This document shows positions 24,107 to 32,720 of a DNA stretch of 34,157 nt, one piece after another (positions within the stretch are counted from its first letter, which is position 1; each line of letters opens with the position of its first letter). Source of the DNA: Proteobacteria bacterium ST_bin14 (GTDB lineage Bacteria > Pseudomonadota > Alphaproteobacteria > Sphingomonadales > Sphingomonadaceae); NCBI GenBank assembly GCA_002083655.1, contig MSXR01000029.1:1-34157 (forward strand), written 5' to 3'. Under the pieces are notes generated by a model that saw only the letters and a list, made by a program, of their open reading frames with translations, ran no database searches and was not told the origin of the DNA. The position numbers and the translations under genes were made by a program.

Positions 24107-25488
24107 GGCAACGCCTCCACAGCAGCGCGAAAGGCATCACCCCGCGCCTCAAAATCACGAAACTGATCGAATGACGCGCAGGCAGGCGACAGCAGCACGG
24201 TTTCGCCGGGTTGCGCTGCCGCCGCTGCCGCCATCACCGCGCGATCCAGCGTTTCGCAATAGGAAACCGGCATGGTGCCCGTCAGCAGATCAGCAAACTG
24301 CACGCCCGCAGCACCAATGGTATAGGCGGCGCGAACATGCCCAAAGCCGGGGCGGCACGCATCAAGCGACGCCGATTTGGATTGTCCGCCCAATATCCAG
24401 TGAATGCCGTCAAATGCGGCCAGTGCAGGCGCGGCGCTCTCCGGATTGGTGGCCTTGCTGTCGTTGACGAAGCGCACGCCGTTCTTGGTGGCGACCGTTT
24501 CCATCCGGTGCGGCAGCCCCGTGAAGCTTTCGAGCCCCCGGTCGATCGCTGCGTTGGGAATGCCCAGCGCCTCGCAGGCATTGATCGCGGCGAGCGCGTT
24601 CTGCGCATTATGCGGCCCCTGCAGCGACGGCCAGCGCGATTGATCCATGCAAAATCCCGGCGCAATCTTGGTCAGATGCTCGGCGCGTGCCGACAGGCTG
24701 CGCGCAATCGCGGCAGACGGCGCATCGAAGATCGACACAATCGCGTCATGCTCCGGCGTCTGCATCGCGAACAGCCGCGCCTTGGACGCGGCATAGGCGT
24801 CGAACCCGTCATAGCGATCAAGGTGATCGGGGGTGATGTTCAGCAAAACCGCAACGTCGCAGTCGAGCGTTTGGGTCAAATCGATCTGATAGCTCGACAG
24901 TTCCAGCACATAGACGCCGCCGTCAGCCAGCGGCGCCTGCTCCAGAATCGGCAACCCGATATTGCCGCCCATCAGCACCGGCACGCCCGCTGTCTCGACG
25001 ATATGCTTGATCAGCGCCGTGGTGGTCGATTTGCCGTTGGTGCCGGTAATGCCGACAACCTTGTGTGGGGGCAGCTCGGAACGCGCCTGCGCGAATAATT
25101 CGATATCGCCGATGATCGGTACGCCCGCCGCGCGCGCTTTAGCGGCGATCGGGTGGGTGTTGAGCGGCACGCCGGGAGAAACGACGAGGGCATCAAAGCC
25201 GGTCAGGTCAATCGTTTCAGGGTCGGCAAATCTCAAATGCCCCTCCCCTTCAGGGGAGGGGTTGGGGGTGGGGGCCATCCCCAAGCGCTGCACCTGCGGT
25301 GAGCCCCCACCCCAACCCCTCCCCTGAAGGGGAGGGGCTTGAGAAAGAGCCTCGCGCCGTCCCGCATCGCTATCCCACGCAACAACGCTCGCCCCGCTCG
25401 CCACCAGCGCCCGCACGGTCGCCGCGCCCGAGCGCGCCAGCCCCAGCACCGCGAAGCGTTTGCCGCGCCAGAGCTCGCTGGTGATCAC
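24103..25488 (-). CDS. murD: UDP-MurNAc-L-alanine--D-glutamate ligase MurD, with an in-frame repeat insertion
   Basis: MurD adds D-glutamate to UDP-MurNAc-L-Ala. The 461-residue protein has the N-terminal RFAVLGLARSGAATV (11-25), VSPGVPLN, the ATP loop GTNGKST (149-155), LELSSYQIDLT, LNITPDHLDRYDG and the C-domain NDSKATNPES. Residues 51-83, between VVAWDSDAGRRE and DPETIDLTGFDALVVSPG, are encoded by a complete 98-base family A repeat (25240-25337). The protein is about 30 residues longer than I expect, and the insert falls in a loop of domain 1. All catalytic motifs and the frame are intact, so it should be functional. The start is GTG at 25488; its only apparent Shine-Dalgarno (AGGAG, nine bases upstream) lies inside a family B repeat hairpin. 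Confidence 0.95.
   Translation of the reverse strand: MITSELWRGKRFAVLGLARSGAATVRALVASGASVVAWDSDAGRREALSQAPPLQGRGWGGGSPQVQRLGMAPTPNPSPEGEGHLRFADPETIDLTGFDALVVSPGVPLNTHPIAAKARAAGVPIIGDIELFAQARSELPPHKVVGITGTNGKSTTTALIKHIVETAGVPVLMGGNIGLPILEQAPLADGGVYVLELSSYQIDLTQTLDCDVAVLLNITPDHLDRYDGFDAYAASKARLFAMQTPEHDAIVSIFDAPSAAIARSLSARAEHLTKIAPGFCMDQSRWPSLQGPHNAQNALAAINACEALGIPNAAIDRGLESFTGLPHRMETVATKNGVRFVNDSKATNPESAAPALAAFDGIHWILGGQSKSASLDACRPGFGHVRAAYTIGAAGVQFADLLTGTMPVSYCETLDRAVMAAAAAAQPGETVLLSPACASFDQFRDFEARGDAFRAAVEALP
25240..25337. repeat. Family A palindromic repeat, copy A2, inserted in frame within murD
   Basis: This 98-base element is closely similar to copy A1 at 3243-3339, with identical 22-base terminal hairpins (25240-25261 and 25316-25337) and the same internal G-rich and C-rich tracts. 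It lies wholly inside murD and is translated as about 33 residues including GRGWGGGSP and PTPNPSPEGEG. Four-tract G-quadruplex motifs are on the plus strand (25253-25274) and the minus strand (25304-25324), the latter in the murD mRNA. In the minus direction two of its three frames lack stop codons. Confidence 0.95.
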
Positions 25489-25494
25489 GAAACC

Positions 25495-25574
25495 GTGCTC
25501 CTGCGAAGGCAGGAGCCCAGGATCATGGGCGATGGCGCCTGCAGCTCTGGATCCCCGCCTGCGCGGGGATACGG
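25495..25574. repeat. Family B palindromic repeat, copy B2, between mraY and murD
   Basis: The left arm (25495-25520) holds the hairpin CTCCTGC-GAAG-GCAGGAG (25498-25515). The right arm (25547-25574) holds ATCCCCGC-CTGC-GCGGGGAT (25551-25570). A 26-base centre separates the arms, unlike B1, where they nearly touch. On the minus strand the left hairpin presents AGGAG exactly nine bases before the murD GTG, in the paired 3' side of the stem. The element fills most of the 109-base gap between mraY and murD, in a cluster where most neighbours overlap. Confidence 0.88.
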
Positions 25575-25597
25575 CGACGCTGAAGGGCGCAGCGTGA

Positions 25598-26668
25598 TCA
25601 CCGCAGTTTCAACGTCGCCAGGCCAGCCAGCGCCAGCACGATCGCAATGATCCAGAACCGGATCACCACCGTCGCCTCTGCCCAGCCCAATTGTTCGAAA
25701 TGATGGTGGATCGGCGCCATTTTGAACACGCGCTTGCCGGTGCGTTTATAGAAAAACACCTGGATGATCACGCTCAGCGCCTCCACGACGAACAAACCGC
25801 CGACAATGCCCAGCACGATCTCCTGATGCGCCACGACTGAAATTGTGCCGAGCGCGCCGCCCAGCGCCAGGCTGCCGGTATCGCCCATGAACACCGCTGC
25901 CGGGGGCGCATTGAACCACAGGAATGCGAGCCCGGCGCCGATCATCGCCCCGCAGAAGATCGCCATATCGCCCGCCCGCAGTACATGCGGAATCCCCAGA
26001 TATTCGGCGAACTTGGCGTTGCCCGCCAGATAAGCAAAGATCATGAACGCAGCCGCAGCAATAATCACGGGCATTGTCGCCAACCCGTCAAGCCCGTCGG
26101 TCAGGTTGACGGCATTGCCAAACGCCACAATCGTAAAGGCGGCAAAGACGATATAGAAATAACCCAGATCGAGCACTGGCCCGCTATAAAAGGGCAGATA
26201 GAGCTGCGTGCCGTTCTGGTGCGTGATGATCGCCGCGGCGATGCCCGCAATCGCGAATTCGCCCAGCAACCGCACCCGGCCCGAAATGCCCTTGGTGCTC
26301 GCCTTGCGCACCTTGTCGTAATCATCAAGAAAACCGATCGCGCCAAACCCCAAGGTGACGAACAGGCATGCCCACACGAACGGGTTGGTCAAATCCATCC
26401 ACAGCAGGATGGAAATCGCCAGACTGGTCAGGATCATCAGCCCGCCCATGGTCGGCGTGCCGCGCTTGGCAAGGTGGGTTTGCGGGCCATCGCTTCGGAT
26501 CGGCTGGCCCTTGCCCTGCCGCACCCGCAACCAGCCGATAAATTTCGGGCCGATGATGAGGCCAATCACCAGCGCCGTCGCCACCGCCCCACCACTGCGA
26601 AAGCTAAGGTAGCGCACCAGGTTCAGCACGCCGGGAAAGCCAAGATATTCCGCAATAAAATACAGCAT
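25598..26668 (-). CDS. mraY: Phospho-MurNAc-pentapeptide transferase MraY
   Basis: MraY transfers phospho-MurNAc-pentapeptide from the UDP-nucleotide to undecaprenyl phosphate, forming lipid I in the inner membrane. The 356-residue protein has about ten membrane helices and the expected cytoplasmic signatures: GPQTHLAKRGTPTMGG (61-76), FLDDYDK (113-119, aspartates D115/D116) and NLTDGLDG (188-195). Near the C-terminus is the HIHHHFE-like segment, here PIHHHFEQLGW. The ATG overlaps the murF stop by one base (TAATG). The spacer to murD is the largest in the mur part of the cluster and is occupied by repeat B2. Confidence 0.98.
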   Translation of the reverse strand: MLYFIAEYLGFPGVLNLVRYLSFRSGGAVATALVIGLIIGPKFIGWLRVRQGKGQPIRSDGPQTHLAKRGTPTMGGLMILTSLAISILLWMDLTNPFVWACLFVTLGFGAIGFLDDYDKVRKASTKGISGRVRLLGEFAIAGIAAAIITHQNGTQLYLPFYSGPVLDLGYFYIVFAAFTIVAFGNAVNLTDGLDGLATMPVIIAAAAFMIFAYLAGNAKFAEYLGIPHVLRAGDMAIFCGAMIGAGLAFLWFNAPPAAVFMGDTGSLALGGALGTISVVAHQEIVLGIVGGLFVVEALSVIIQVFFYKRTGKRVFKMAPIHHHFEQLGWAEATVVIRFWIIAIVLALAGLATLKLR

Positions 26669-28050
26669 TATGGTTTTGCGCCCCCCAGCGCCGCGACAAC
26701 CGCCGCTAGCCCAACGAAATTCGATCCCTTAATGAGAACCGCGTCACCCGCCGACAGCACCGATTGCAGGTGCGCCAGCGCGGCCGCAGCATTGGCCACA
26801 TGAACGAATTCCACCTGCCCCTCAAGCGCCATTCCCAGCGGAATCATGCCGTTTCCGACCAAAATTGCCAAAGCAACGCCCGCATCCGCCACAAAACTGG
26901 CCAAACCGGCGTGAAAAGCGGCACTTTCTGCCCCCAATTCGCCCATTTCGCCGAGCAGGGCGATCTTGCGGGGGGCAGGATCAGCGGCCAGCACCGCCAG
27001 CGTGGCGCGCATTGATGCCGGGTTGGCGTTATAGCTTTCGTCAATCACCAGCGCCGTTCCGCCATACGGCACACGGGTCAAAAAACGCGCACCACGCCCT
27101 GGCAACCCGCCCAAATCAGCCAGCGCCAGCCCGGCCAGCGCCACATCGCCGCCCGCCGCCTCAATCGCCGCCAGCACCGCCAGCGCATTGGAAACAAGGT
27201 GCGCGCCCGGCTGGCCAATCGTGAAGCTCACTTCGCGCGACACAAGCTGCGCCGTTACAAAAGTGCCACCGGTCGGCGTGCGCATCGTTTCCAAAATCCG
27301 CACATCGGCAAGCGCGCCGCTGCCAAACGAAACCACGCGTGCGCCCTGCGCCTTGGCGGCTGTAGCCAGTCGGGAATAATGCACAGAATCGAACGGGATA
27401 ATCGCGGTGCCGCCGACCTCAAGCCCCTGAAAAATCTCGGCCTTGGCATCGGCAATGCCGGCTTCATCCTTGAAAAATTCAATATGAACCGGGCCAATAT
27501 TGGTGATGATCGCCACATGCGGCCGCACAAACCGGGTCAGCGCCGCCAGCTCGCCTGCATGGTTCATCCCCATTTCCAGCACACCGTAGCGGCAGCCAGC
27601 GGGCATCCGCGACAGGCTAAGCGGTACACCGACATGGTTGTTATAGCTTTTTACCGACCGGTGGACCTGCCCCGCCGCGCCGCGATCAAGCGCGGCAAAC
27701 AGCATTTCCTTCGTGCCGGTTTTGCCAACCGATCCGGTGACGCCGATAATCGTGGCGTCGGTGCGCGCGCGCGATGCGATGCCCAGCGCCTCAAGTGCTG
27801 CCATCGTGTCGCTCACCAGCACATGCGGGTGCGCGCAAGGGGTGCTGACGATTGCCCCCGCTGCACCGCGCGCAAAGGCCTGATCAAGGAACAAATGCCC
27901 GTCGCTCGCCGCCCCCTTCAGCGCAATGAACAAGTCGCCGGGGCCCACTTCCCGCGAGTCAAACGTCACGCCCGTTACGTCAAACGCCGCCGATGCCGTG
28001 CCGCCCGTGGCAGCGGCAATCGCTGTCGATGTCCATAACGGGGCGGTCAT
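26668..28050 (-). CDS. murF: UDP-MurNAc-tripeptide--D-alanyl-D-alanine ligase MurF
   Basis: MurF adds D-Ala-D-Ala to UDP-MurNAc-tripeptide to complete the pentapeptide precursor. From the ATG at 28050 the protein is 460 residues. Visible are the N-domain DSREVGPGDLFIALKG, the ATP loop GSVGKTGTKE (from about 106), YNNHVGVPLSLSR, LEMGMNHAGE, TNIGPVHIEFF and the C-domain DESYNANPASMRA. I prefer 28050 because it overlaps the murE stop by four bases like most neighbours; an in-frame ATG three codons upstream (28059) is possible. The protein is intact and of normal length. Confidence 0.97.
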   Translation of the reverse strand: MTAPLWTSTAIAAATGGTASAAFDVTGVTFDSREVGPGDLFIALKGAASDGHLFLDQAFARGAAGAIVSTPCAHPHVLVSDTMAALEALGIASRARTDATIIGVTGSVGKTGTKEMLFAALDRGAAGQVHRSVKSYNNHVGVPLSLSRMPAGCRYGVLEMGMNHAGELAALTRFVRPHVAIITNIGPVHIEFFKDEAGIADAKAEIFQGLEVGGTAIIPFDSVHYSRLATAAKAQGARVVSFGSGALADVRILETMRTPTGGTFVTAQLVSREVSFTIGQPGAHLVSNALAVLAAIEAAGGDVALAGLALADLGGLPGRGARFLTRVPYGGTALVIDESYNANPASMRATLAVLAADPAPRKIALLGEMGELGAESAAFHAGLASFVADAGVALAILVGNGMIPLGMALEGQVEFVHVANAAAALAHLQSVLSAGDAVLIKGSNFVGLAAVVAALGGAKP

Positions 28051-29462
28051 GCCACGCATTCCCGCGCCACGCTGACATCGTCAAACGGCAGCACCATATC
28101 GCCGATAATCTGGCCCTGTTCATGGCCCTTGCCGGTCAGCAGCACGATATCGCCCGCGCCGGCCGCTGCAATTGCTGCCGCAATCGCCTCTCGCCGCCCG
28201 GCAATCTCGGTGGCGCCGGGTGCCCCCGCCATCACTTGAGCGCGGATGGCGGCAGGATCTTCGCTGCGGGGATTATCATCGGTGACGATCACAAGATCGG
28301 CAAGCCGCGCTGCGACCTCGCCCATCGGCGCGCGCTTGCCTGAATCGCGGTCCCCGCCTGCGCCAATAAGCACGATCAGCTTGCCAGTTGCATGCGGCTT
28401 CAACGCAGCAATGGCCGCTTCGATTGCATCCGGGGTGTGCGCATAATCGACATAGACCGGCGCGCCCTGCTGGCTAATCACCGCGCGTTCCAGCCGACCC
28501 CGAACCGGTTGCAACCGGGATATTGCCGCCAGCGTTTCCTCCACGCCAGCGCCCGTGGCGATCACCAGCCCCGCCGCCGTCAGCGCGTTGGCGGCCTGGT
28601 AAGCCCCGATCAACGGCAGGTTTACCTTATGTCGCCTGCCATCCGCCTCTATCGTCAGCCCCTGCCCCAACAGGCTCGGCTCGCGCGCCACAAGCCGCAG
28701 TGTTTCGCCCTGCTCGCCGACCGTGATCACCCGGTTGCCGCGTTCGCGCGCCAGATCAATCACGCGCGGCGAATATTCGTCATCAGCCCACACCACGGCA
28801 GCACCATCGGGTGCCAATATGTCGGTAAACAGCCGCATTTTGGCGGTGAAGTAATCCGCCATGTCGCGGTGATAATCCAGGTGATCGCGGCTCAGGTTCG
28901 TGAATGCCGCCGCCTGCACCGCCAGGCCTTCGGTGCGATATTGCGACAGGCCGTGGCTTGATGCCTCAAACGCCAAATGGGTCACCCCTTCGCGCGCCAG
29001 CCCGCCGACATTCGACAGAAACGTCACAATGTCTGGCGTGGTCAGCCCGGTCGTCACGCTGTCATTCGCCGTGGTCACGCCCAGCGTGCCGATGGACGCC
29101 GCGTGATGGCCCAGCATCCGCCAGATCTGGCGAGTCATTTCAACCGTGGACGTCTTGCCGTTAGTGCCCGTTACCGCAACCGCTGTTGCGGGAAAGGGCG
29201 CAAAGAATTTTGCCGCCAGCGCCGCAAAGGCCGCGCGCGGATTTTCGGCTGCAATGTGGAGGGCACCCGTTACTGGCACCGCAGCCCGCGCCACCACCGC
29301 GATGGCACCGCCCGCAATCGCCGCGTCAATGAAATCCTCGCCGTTCACGCGCATGCCCTCAAACGCGCCAAACACGGTGCCCGGTGCCACCTTGCGGTGA
29401 TCAATGGCAAAACCCGTCACGGTCTGGCCATCGTCGCCATCGGTCAGCGCGCCCAGCTTCAT
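28047..29462 (-). CDS. murE: UDP-MurNAc-L-Ala-D-Glu--meso-diaminopimelate ligase MurE
   Basis: MurE adds the third residue of the peptide stem. The motif DNPR (396-399, in TDDNPRSED) is the known signature of meso-diaminopimelate specificity, so the organism should have DAP-type murein. The 471-residue protein has the N-domain DHRKVAPGTVFGAFEG, the ATP loop GTNGKTS (99-105), FEASSHGLSQ, the metal/carbamate region TNLSRDHLDYH and the C-domain YAHTPDAIEAAI and GAGGDRDSGKR. The ATG overlaps the ftsI stop by four bases, and its stop overlaps murF by four. Confidence 0.98.
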   Translation of the reverse strand: MKLGALTDGDDGQTVTGFAIDHRKVAPGTVFGAFEGMRVNGEDFIDAAIAGGAIAVVARAAVPVTGALHIAAENPRAAFAALAAKFFAPFPATAVAVTGTNGKTSTVEMTRQIWRMLGHHAASIGTLGVTTANDSVTTGLTTPDIVTFLSNVGGLAREGVTHLAFEASSHGLSQYRTEGLAVQAAAFTNLSRDHLDYHRDMADYFTAKMRLFTDILAPDGAAVVWADDEYSPRVIDLARERGNRVITVGEQGETLRLVAREPSLLGQGLTIEADGRRHKVNLPLIGAYQAANALTAAGLVIATGAGVEETLAAISRLQPVRGRLERAVISQQGAPVYVDYAHTPDAIEAAIAALKPHATGKLIVLIGAGGDRDSGKRAPMGEVAARLADLVIVTDDNPRSEDPAAIRAQVMAGAPGATEIAGRREAIAAAIAAAGAGDIVLLTGKGHEQGQIIGDMVLPFDDVSVARECVA

Positions 29463-31174
29463 TGCGGATCAGCCGCGGATTCGCCCGGCGCGTGCCACAG
29501 CAGCGGGGTAAGTTCAGACACATCAACGTCGCGATTCATATCGGGCATCACGCCCAGCATCTGCCCGGTGCGCGCGATCACGCGGCTGACGACCGGCGCC
29601 ACCGTCCACGCCGCCGTCGTCTGCCCGGCGGACTGGGCAGTGGCGATGGGCGAATCGAGCATGGCGATCACCACGTAACGGGGCGCATCCATGGGAAAGG
29701 CAGCGGCGAAGGTTGATACATTGCGACTCCGCGAATAGCCGGTCTTCATTGCAATTTCAGCAGTGCCGGTTTTTCCCCCAACGCGGTATCCAGGCGCTTC
29801 GCCTTTACGACCCGTACCGTCGAGCACCACCAGCCGCAGCAACTGGCGCATCCGATCACTGGTCGATTGCGACAACACCCGCCGGCCTGCACTCGCCTTG
29901 CCGGGGGAGACCCGCAACATCGTCGCTGGCCGCCAGATGCCGCCATTGACCAGTGCGGCATAGGCGCTCGCCAGATGCAGCGGTGTTACCGCGATGCCGT
30001 GCCCGTAACCGCTGGTCATCACCGATACGCGCGCCCAGAAAACCGGCCATAGCGGGCGCTGCTTTTCGCGCAGTTCAATATCGGGGCGGGTATCAAAACC
30101 CAGCCGCCGGAACATGGCCTGCATCCGCGCTGCACCCAGTTCATCGGCGATCCGCGCGGTGACGATGTTTGATGAATGCACCAGCGTTTCAGGAATATCG
30201 AGATAGCGTTTTTGCGGGTGATCATCCTTGATCTGGAACCGCCCGATTTTCAGCGGCGCACGCGCATCAAAGCGGCGGGACATTGATGTCACCACGCCGC
30301 TGTCAATCGCGGCGGCCATCGTGATCGGCTTGAACGTCGATCCCAGTTCATACACCGACTGGGTTACATTGTTGCGCATCCCATCCTGCGTGGCACCGCG
30401 CAACTGATTGGGATTATACATTGGCAGCGACACCATCGCGATCACTTCGCCGGTTTGCGCATCCAGCATAACGCCCGCTGCCCCCCGGGCCTTGAACGAC
30501 AGCATCGCATTGCCCAATTCGCTTTCGAACGCAGACTGTACCCGGGCATCAATCGAAAGCGCGACGGGGGTTGATCGCTCAATCGGGTTGGTCAGCCGGG
30601 CGTTCAGCACCCGCTCCATGCCGCTGACGCCGATGCCGTTGGAATCAAGAAACCCAATCGCATGCGCGCCCATGCTGGATTGCGGATACAGCCGTTCCGG
30701 TTCGCGCGCAAAATCCACCGCCGGTTCGCCCAGCGCGTTTACGGCCTTGACCAGTTCGGGCATTGCGCGGCGCTGCAGATACACAAAATTCTTGCCGGAC
30801 CGCAGCTTGGCAAGATACCAGCTGCTGTCATGTTCGGGCATCAGCGCGGCCAGCTTGGGTGCCAGATCCTCGGGATCATTCACCAGCTTATTGGGGTGAA
30901 TGCCGATTGACCAGGCATCAATGGTGCGCGCCAGCGGCGATCCATTGCGGTCAACGATATCGCCCCGCAACGGCACCAATGCCGCAGCACCGTCGCGCGT
31001 CGTGGCCGGTTCAGCAAACATCGCCAGAAAGGTTAGGCGCAGCAAAATCATCATCACGCCTGCGGCAATCAACAGCATCAGGATCATCAGGCGCACAGGC
31101 GCGATAACGGCCATAGGATGGCGTGCGCCCGTCAGCCTTTTCTGCGGGCCGGGCCGGGCGACAAGAACAGTCAA
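29459..31174 (-). CDS. ftsI: Septal peptidoglycan transpeptidase FtsI (PBP3, class B)
   Basis: FtsI crosslinks new septal murein in the periplasm, in complex with FtsW. The 571-residue protein has one N-terminal membrane helix (about 27-52), a pedestal/dimerisation region starting PLRGDIVDRNGSPLA (68-82), and a transpeptidase domain. All three active-site motifs are present: STFK with nucleophile S279, SSN at 334-336 and KTG at 468-470. The apparent start is TTG at 31174, overlapping the ftsL stop (TTGA), with no strong Shine-Dalgarno. The next ATG is at 31114 (residue 21), still ahead of the membrane helix. A coupled TTG start is my preference, with moderate certainty. Confidence 0.95.
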   Translation of the reverse strand: MTVLVARPGPQKRLTGARHPMAVIAPVRLMILMLLIAAGVMMILLRLTFLAMFAEPATTRDGAAALVPLRGDIVDRNGSPLARTIDAWSIGIHPNKLVNDPEDLAPKLAALMPEHDSSWYLAKLRSGKNFVYLQRRAMPELVKAVNALGEPAVDFAREPERLYPQSSMGAHAIGFLDSNGIGVSGMERVLNARLTNPIERSTPVALSIDARVQSAFESELGNAMLSFKARGAAGVMLDAQTGEVIAMVSLPMYNPNQLRGATQDGMRNNVTQSVYELGSTFKPITMAAAIDSGVVTSMSRRFDARAPLKIGRFQIKDDHPQKRYLDIPETLVHSSNIVTARIADELGAARMQAMFRRLGFDTRPDIELREKQRPLWPVFWARVSVMTSGYGHGIAVTPLHLASAYAALVNGGIWRPATMLRVSPGKASAGRRVLSQSTSDRMRQLLRLVVLDGTGRKGEAPGYRVGGKTGTAEIAMKTGYSRSRNVSTFAAAFPMDAPRYVVIAMLDSPIATAQSAGQTTAAWTVAPVVSRVIARTGQMLGVMPDMNRDVDVSELTPLLWHAPGESAADPQ

Positions 31175-31779
31175 CGGCTGCCCACCGCTTCAGCGCGCGC
31201 GCTGTTCATCAGGTCACCGATGGTGGAATCGCTCAACAGCTTGCGATCCAGCATCGCAATCGTCGCGCCGCGCTGGCCCGCCGGATGGGCCTGCACCGCC
31301 GCTGCACTGGCCAGCACAGCACGCACCGGGCGCAGGGCGGACTGCCCAGGTTGCGCAACAGGCCGGGGGGCAACGGGCTGGGCGGTGACAGGCTGTGGTG
31401 CAGGCGCAATCACATCAACAGCACGCGGGGCAGCGGGCACGATATAAGATGCCATCTGAACACGCTGGCCGCCATCCTGCGGCGCATCCAGATCAATTGC
31501 GGCAAGCGTTGCCTCATCAGGCACGAACTGGTCCGATGCCGGGGCGGTCAGCGCGAACACATCACCGTTCCAGCGTTCGAGCTGAGCCAGATTGGCGCGG
31601 GTATCAAATTCGGTTTCCAGCGCGCGAATTTCGCGCTTGGCGACCAGGATCTTGCGATCCATCTCGAGCACTTTATTGCGCTCTGCCGCAACCTGAAGCG
31701 AGACGAGATAAAAGCCGAGCACGACGATAACACCGCTTAGAAACCAGCCCAATCCCCGCAACCGATATGCCGCTGTCAT
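31171..31779 (-). CDS. ftsL: FtsL-like divisome protein, C-terminally extended
   Basis: FtsL is a small bitopic coiled-coil protein that, with FtsB and FtsQ, recruits and activates FtsWI. The 202-residue protein has a short cytoplasmic N-terminus and a membrane helix (about 10-30). A heptad-like charged helix (ERNKVLEMDRKILVAKREIR) follows, continuing to about residue 70, which fits FtsL in form and position. It continues for about 130 more residues of Ala/Pro/Val-rich low-complexity sequence, unlike the roughly 100-120-residue family norm. I chose the ATG at 31779, with AGGAG seven bases upstream; a GTG directly before it overlaps the rsmH stop and is an alternative. Identity rests on position and topology. 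Confidence 0.85.
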   Translation of the reverse strand: MTAAYRLRGLGWFLSGVIVVLGFYLVSLQVAAERNKVLEMDRKILVAKREIRALETEFDTRANLAQLERWNGDVFALTAPASDQFVPDEATLAAIDLDAPQDGGQRVQMASYIVPAAPRAVDVIAPAPQPVTAQPVAPRPVAQPGQSALRPVRAVLASAAAVQAHPAGQRGATIAMLDRKLLSDSTIGDLMNSARAEAVGSR

Positions 31780-32720
31780 CACGCTTCTCCTACTGGCCAG
31801 GGCGCGGCAGAGGTCCGCTGCGCCACCCGCAAAGTTGCTGAACGCGCCCGTGGATTGCGGGCAATTTCATCATCCCCGGCGCGCACCGCGCGGCCGATTG
31901 TCTCAAAACTGGGGGCAGCCTTTGCCGCCACTTGCGGCAAGTGCCGCGATCCGCCGGGCAGGCCGCCACTGCGTTCGCGAAAGAAACGCTTCACCAGCCT
32001 GTCCTCAAGGCTGTGGAACGTCACCACGGCCAGCCGCCCCCCCGGCTTCAGCACGCGTTCCGCCGCCGCCAGCCCATCGGCCAGCTCATCCAGTTCGCGG
32101 TTCAGGTGGATGCGGATCGCCTGAAATGTGCGGGTCGACGGGTCTTTCTTGTCATGCGGGCGATAGCCCAATGCGCGGCGCACCACGGTGGCCAGCTCCA
32201 GCGTGGTCGTCAGCGGGCGGGCAGCGACGATGGCGCGCGCCACCCGGCGGGCGCGCGGCTCCTCGCCAAATTCGTGCAGCACATCGGCGATTTCCGCCTC
32301 ATCGGCTTCGTTCAAAAACTCTGCCGCGCTCGTGCCTGACTGGCTCATCCGCATGTCGAGCGGACCTTCGGATTGAAACGAAAATCCCCGCGCAGGCTGA
32401 TCAAGCTGCATCGACGATACGCCGATGTCCATGACCACGCCGTCCACCGGCACGGCCTCGCGCTGTTCCAGCTCCGCCTCAATCGCCGAAAACACGGCAT
32501 GGATCAGCCGCAACGCCCCGGTGGATTGATCAACCAGCGGCGCACCCCCGGCAATCGCATCAGGATCACGATCAAACGCAATCACCTGCGCCCCACCCGC
32601 CAGCATCGCACGGGTATAGCCGCCCGCCCCAAAGGTGGCATCGACATGAACCTCACCCGGCGCAATCGCCAGTGCGTCAATCACTTCATGCAGCAAGACG
32701 GGCACATGCGGCGCGCTCAC
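31779..32720 (-). CDS. rsmH: 16S rRNA (cytosine-1402-N4)-methyltransferase RsmH
   Basis: RsmH (formerly MraW) methylates N4 of C1402 in the ribosomal P-site using S-adenosylmethionine. The 313-residue protein has the N-terminal HVPVLLHEVIDAL (5-17), the AdoMet loop DATFGAGG (27-34), FDRDPDAI, the family signature VVMDIGVSSMQLDQPARGFS, and the C-terminal VVTFHSLEDRLVKRFF. The start is GTG at 32720, overlapping the mraZ stop by four bases. Its place as second gene of the dcw cluster is universal in this group. Confidence 0.97.
   Translation of the reverse strand: MSAPHVPVLLHEVIDALAIAPGEVHVDATFGAGGYTRAMLAGGAQVIAFDRDPDAIAGGAPLVDQSTGALRLIHAVFSAIEAELEQREAVPVDGVVMDIGVSSMQLDQPARGFSFQSEGPLDMRMSQSGTSAAEFLNEADEAEIADVLHEFGEEPRARRVARAIVAARPLTTTLELATVVRRALGYRPHDKKDPSTRTFQAIRIHLNRELDELADGLAAAERVLKPGGRLAVVTFHSLEDRLVKRFFRERSGGLPGGSRHLPQVAAKAAPSFETIGRAVRAGDDEIARNPRARSATLRVAQRTSAAPWPVGEA

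Noticed and set aside
25230..25350. murD insert as a sequencing error or frameshift pair
   Set aside because: The segment is a full-length copy of an element present at 3243-3339, and the frame is intact on both sides, so real insertion is the simpler explanation.
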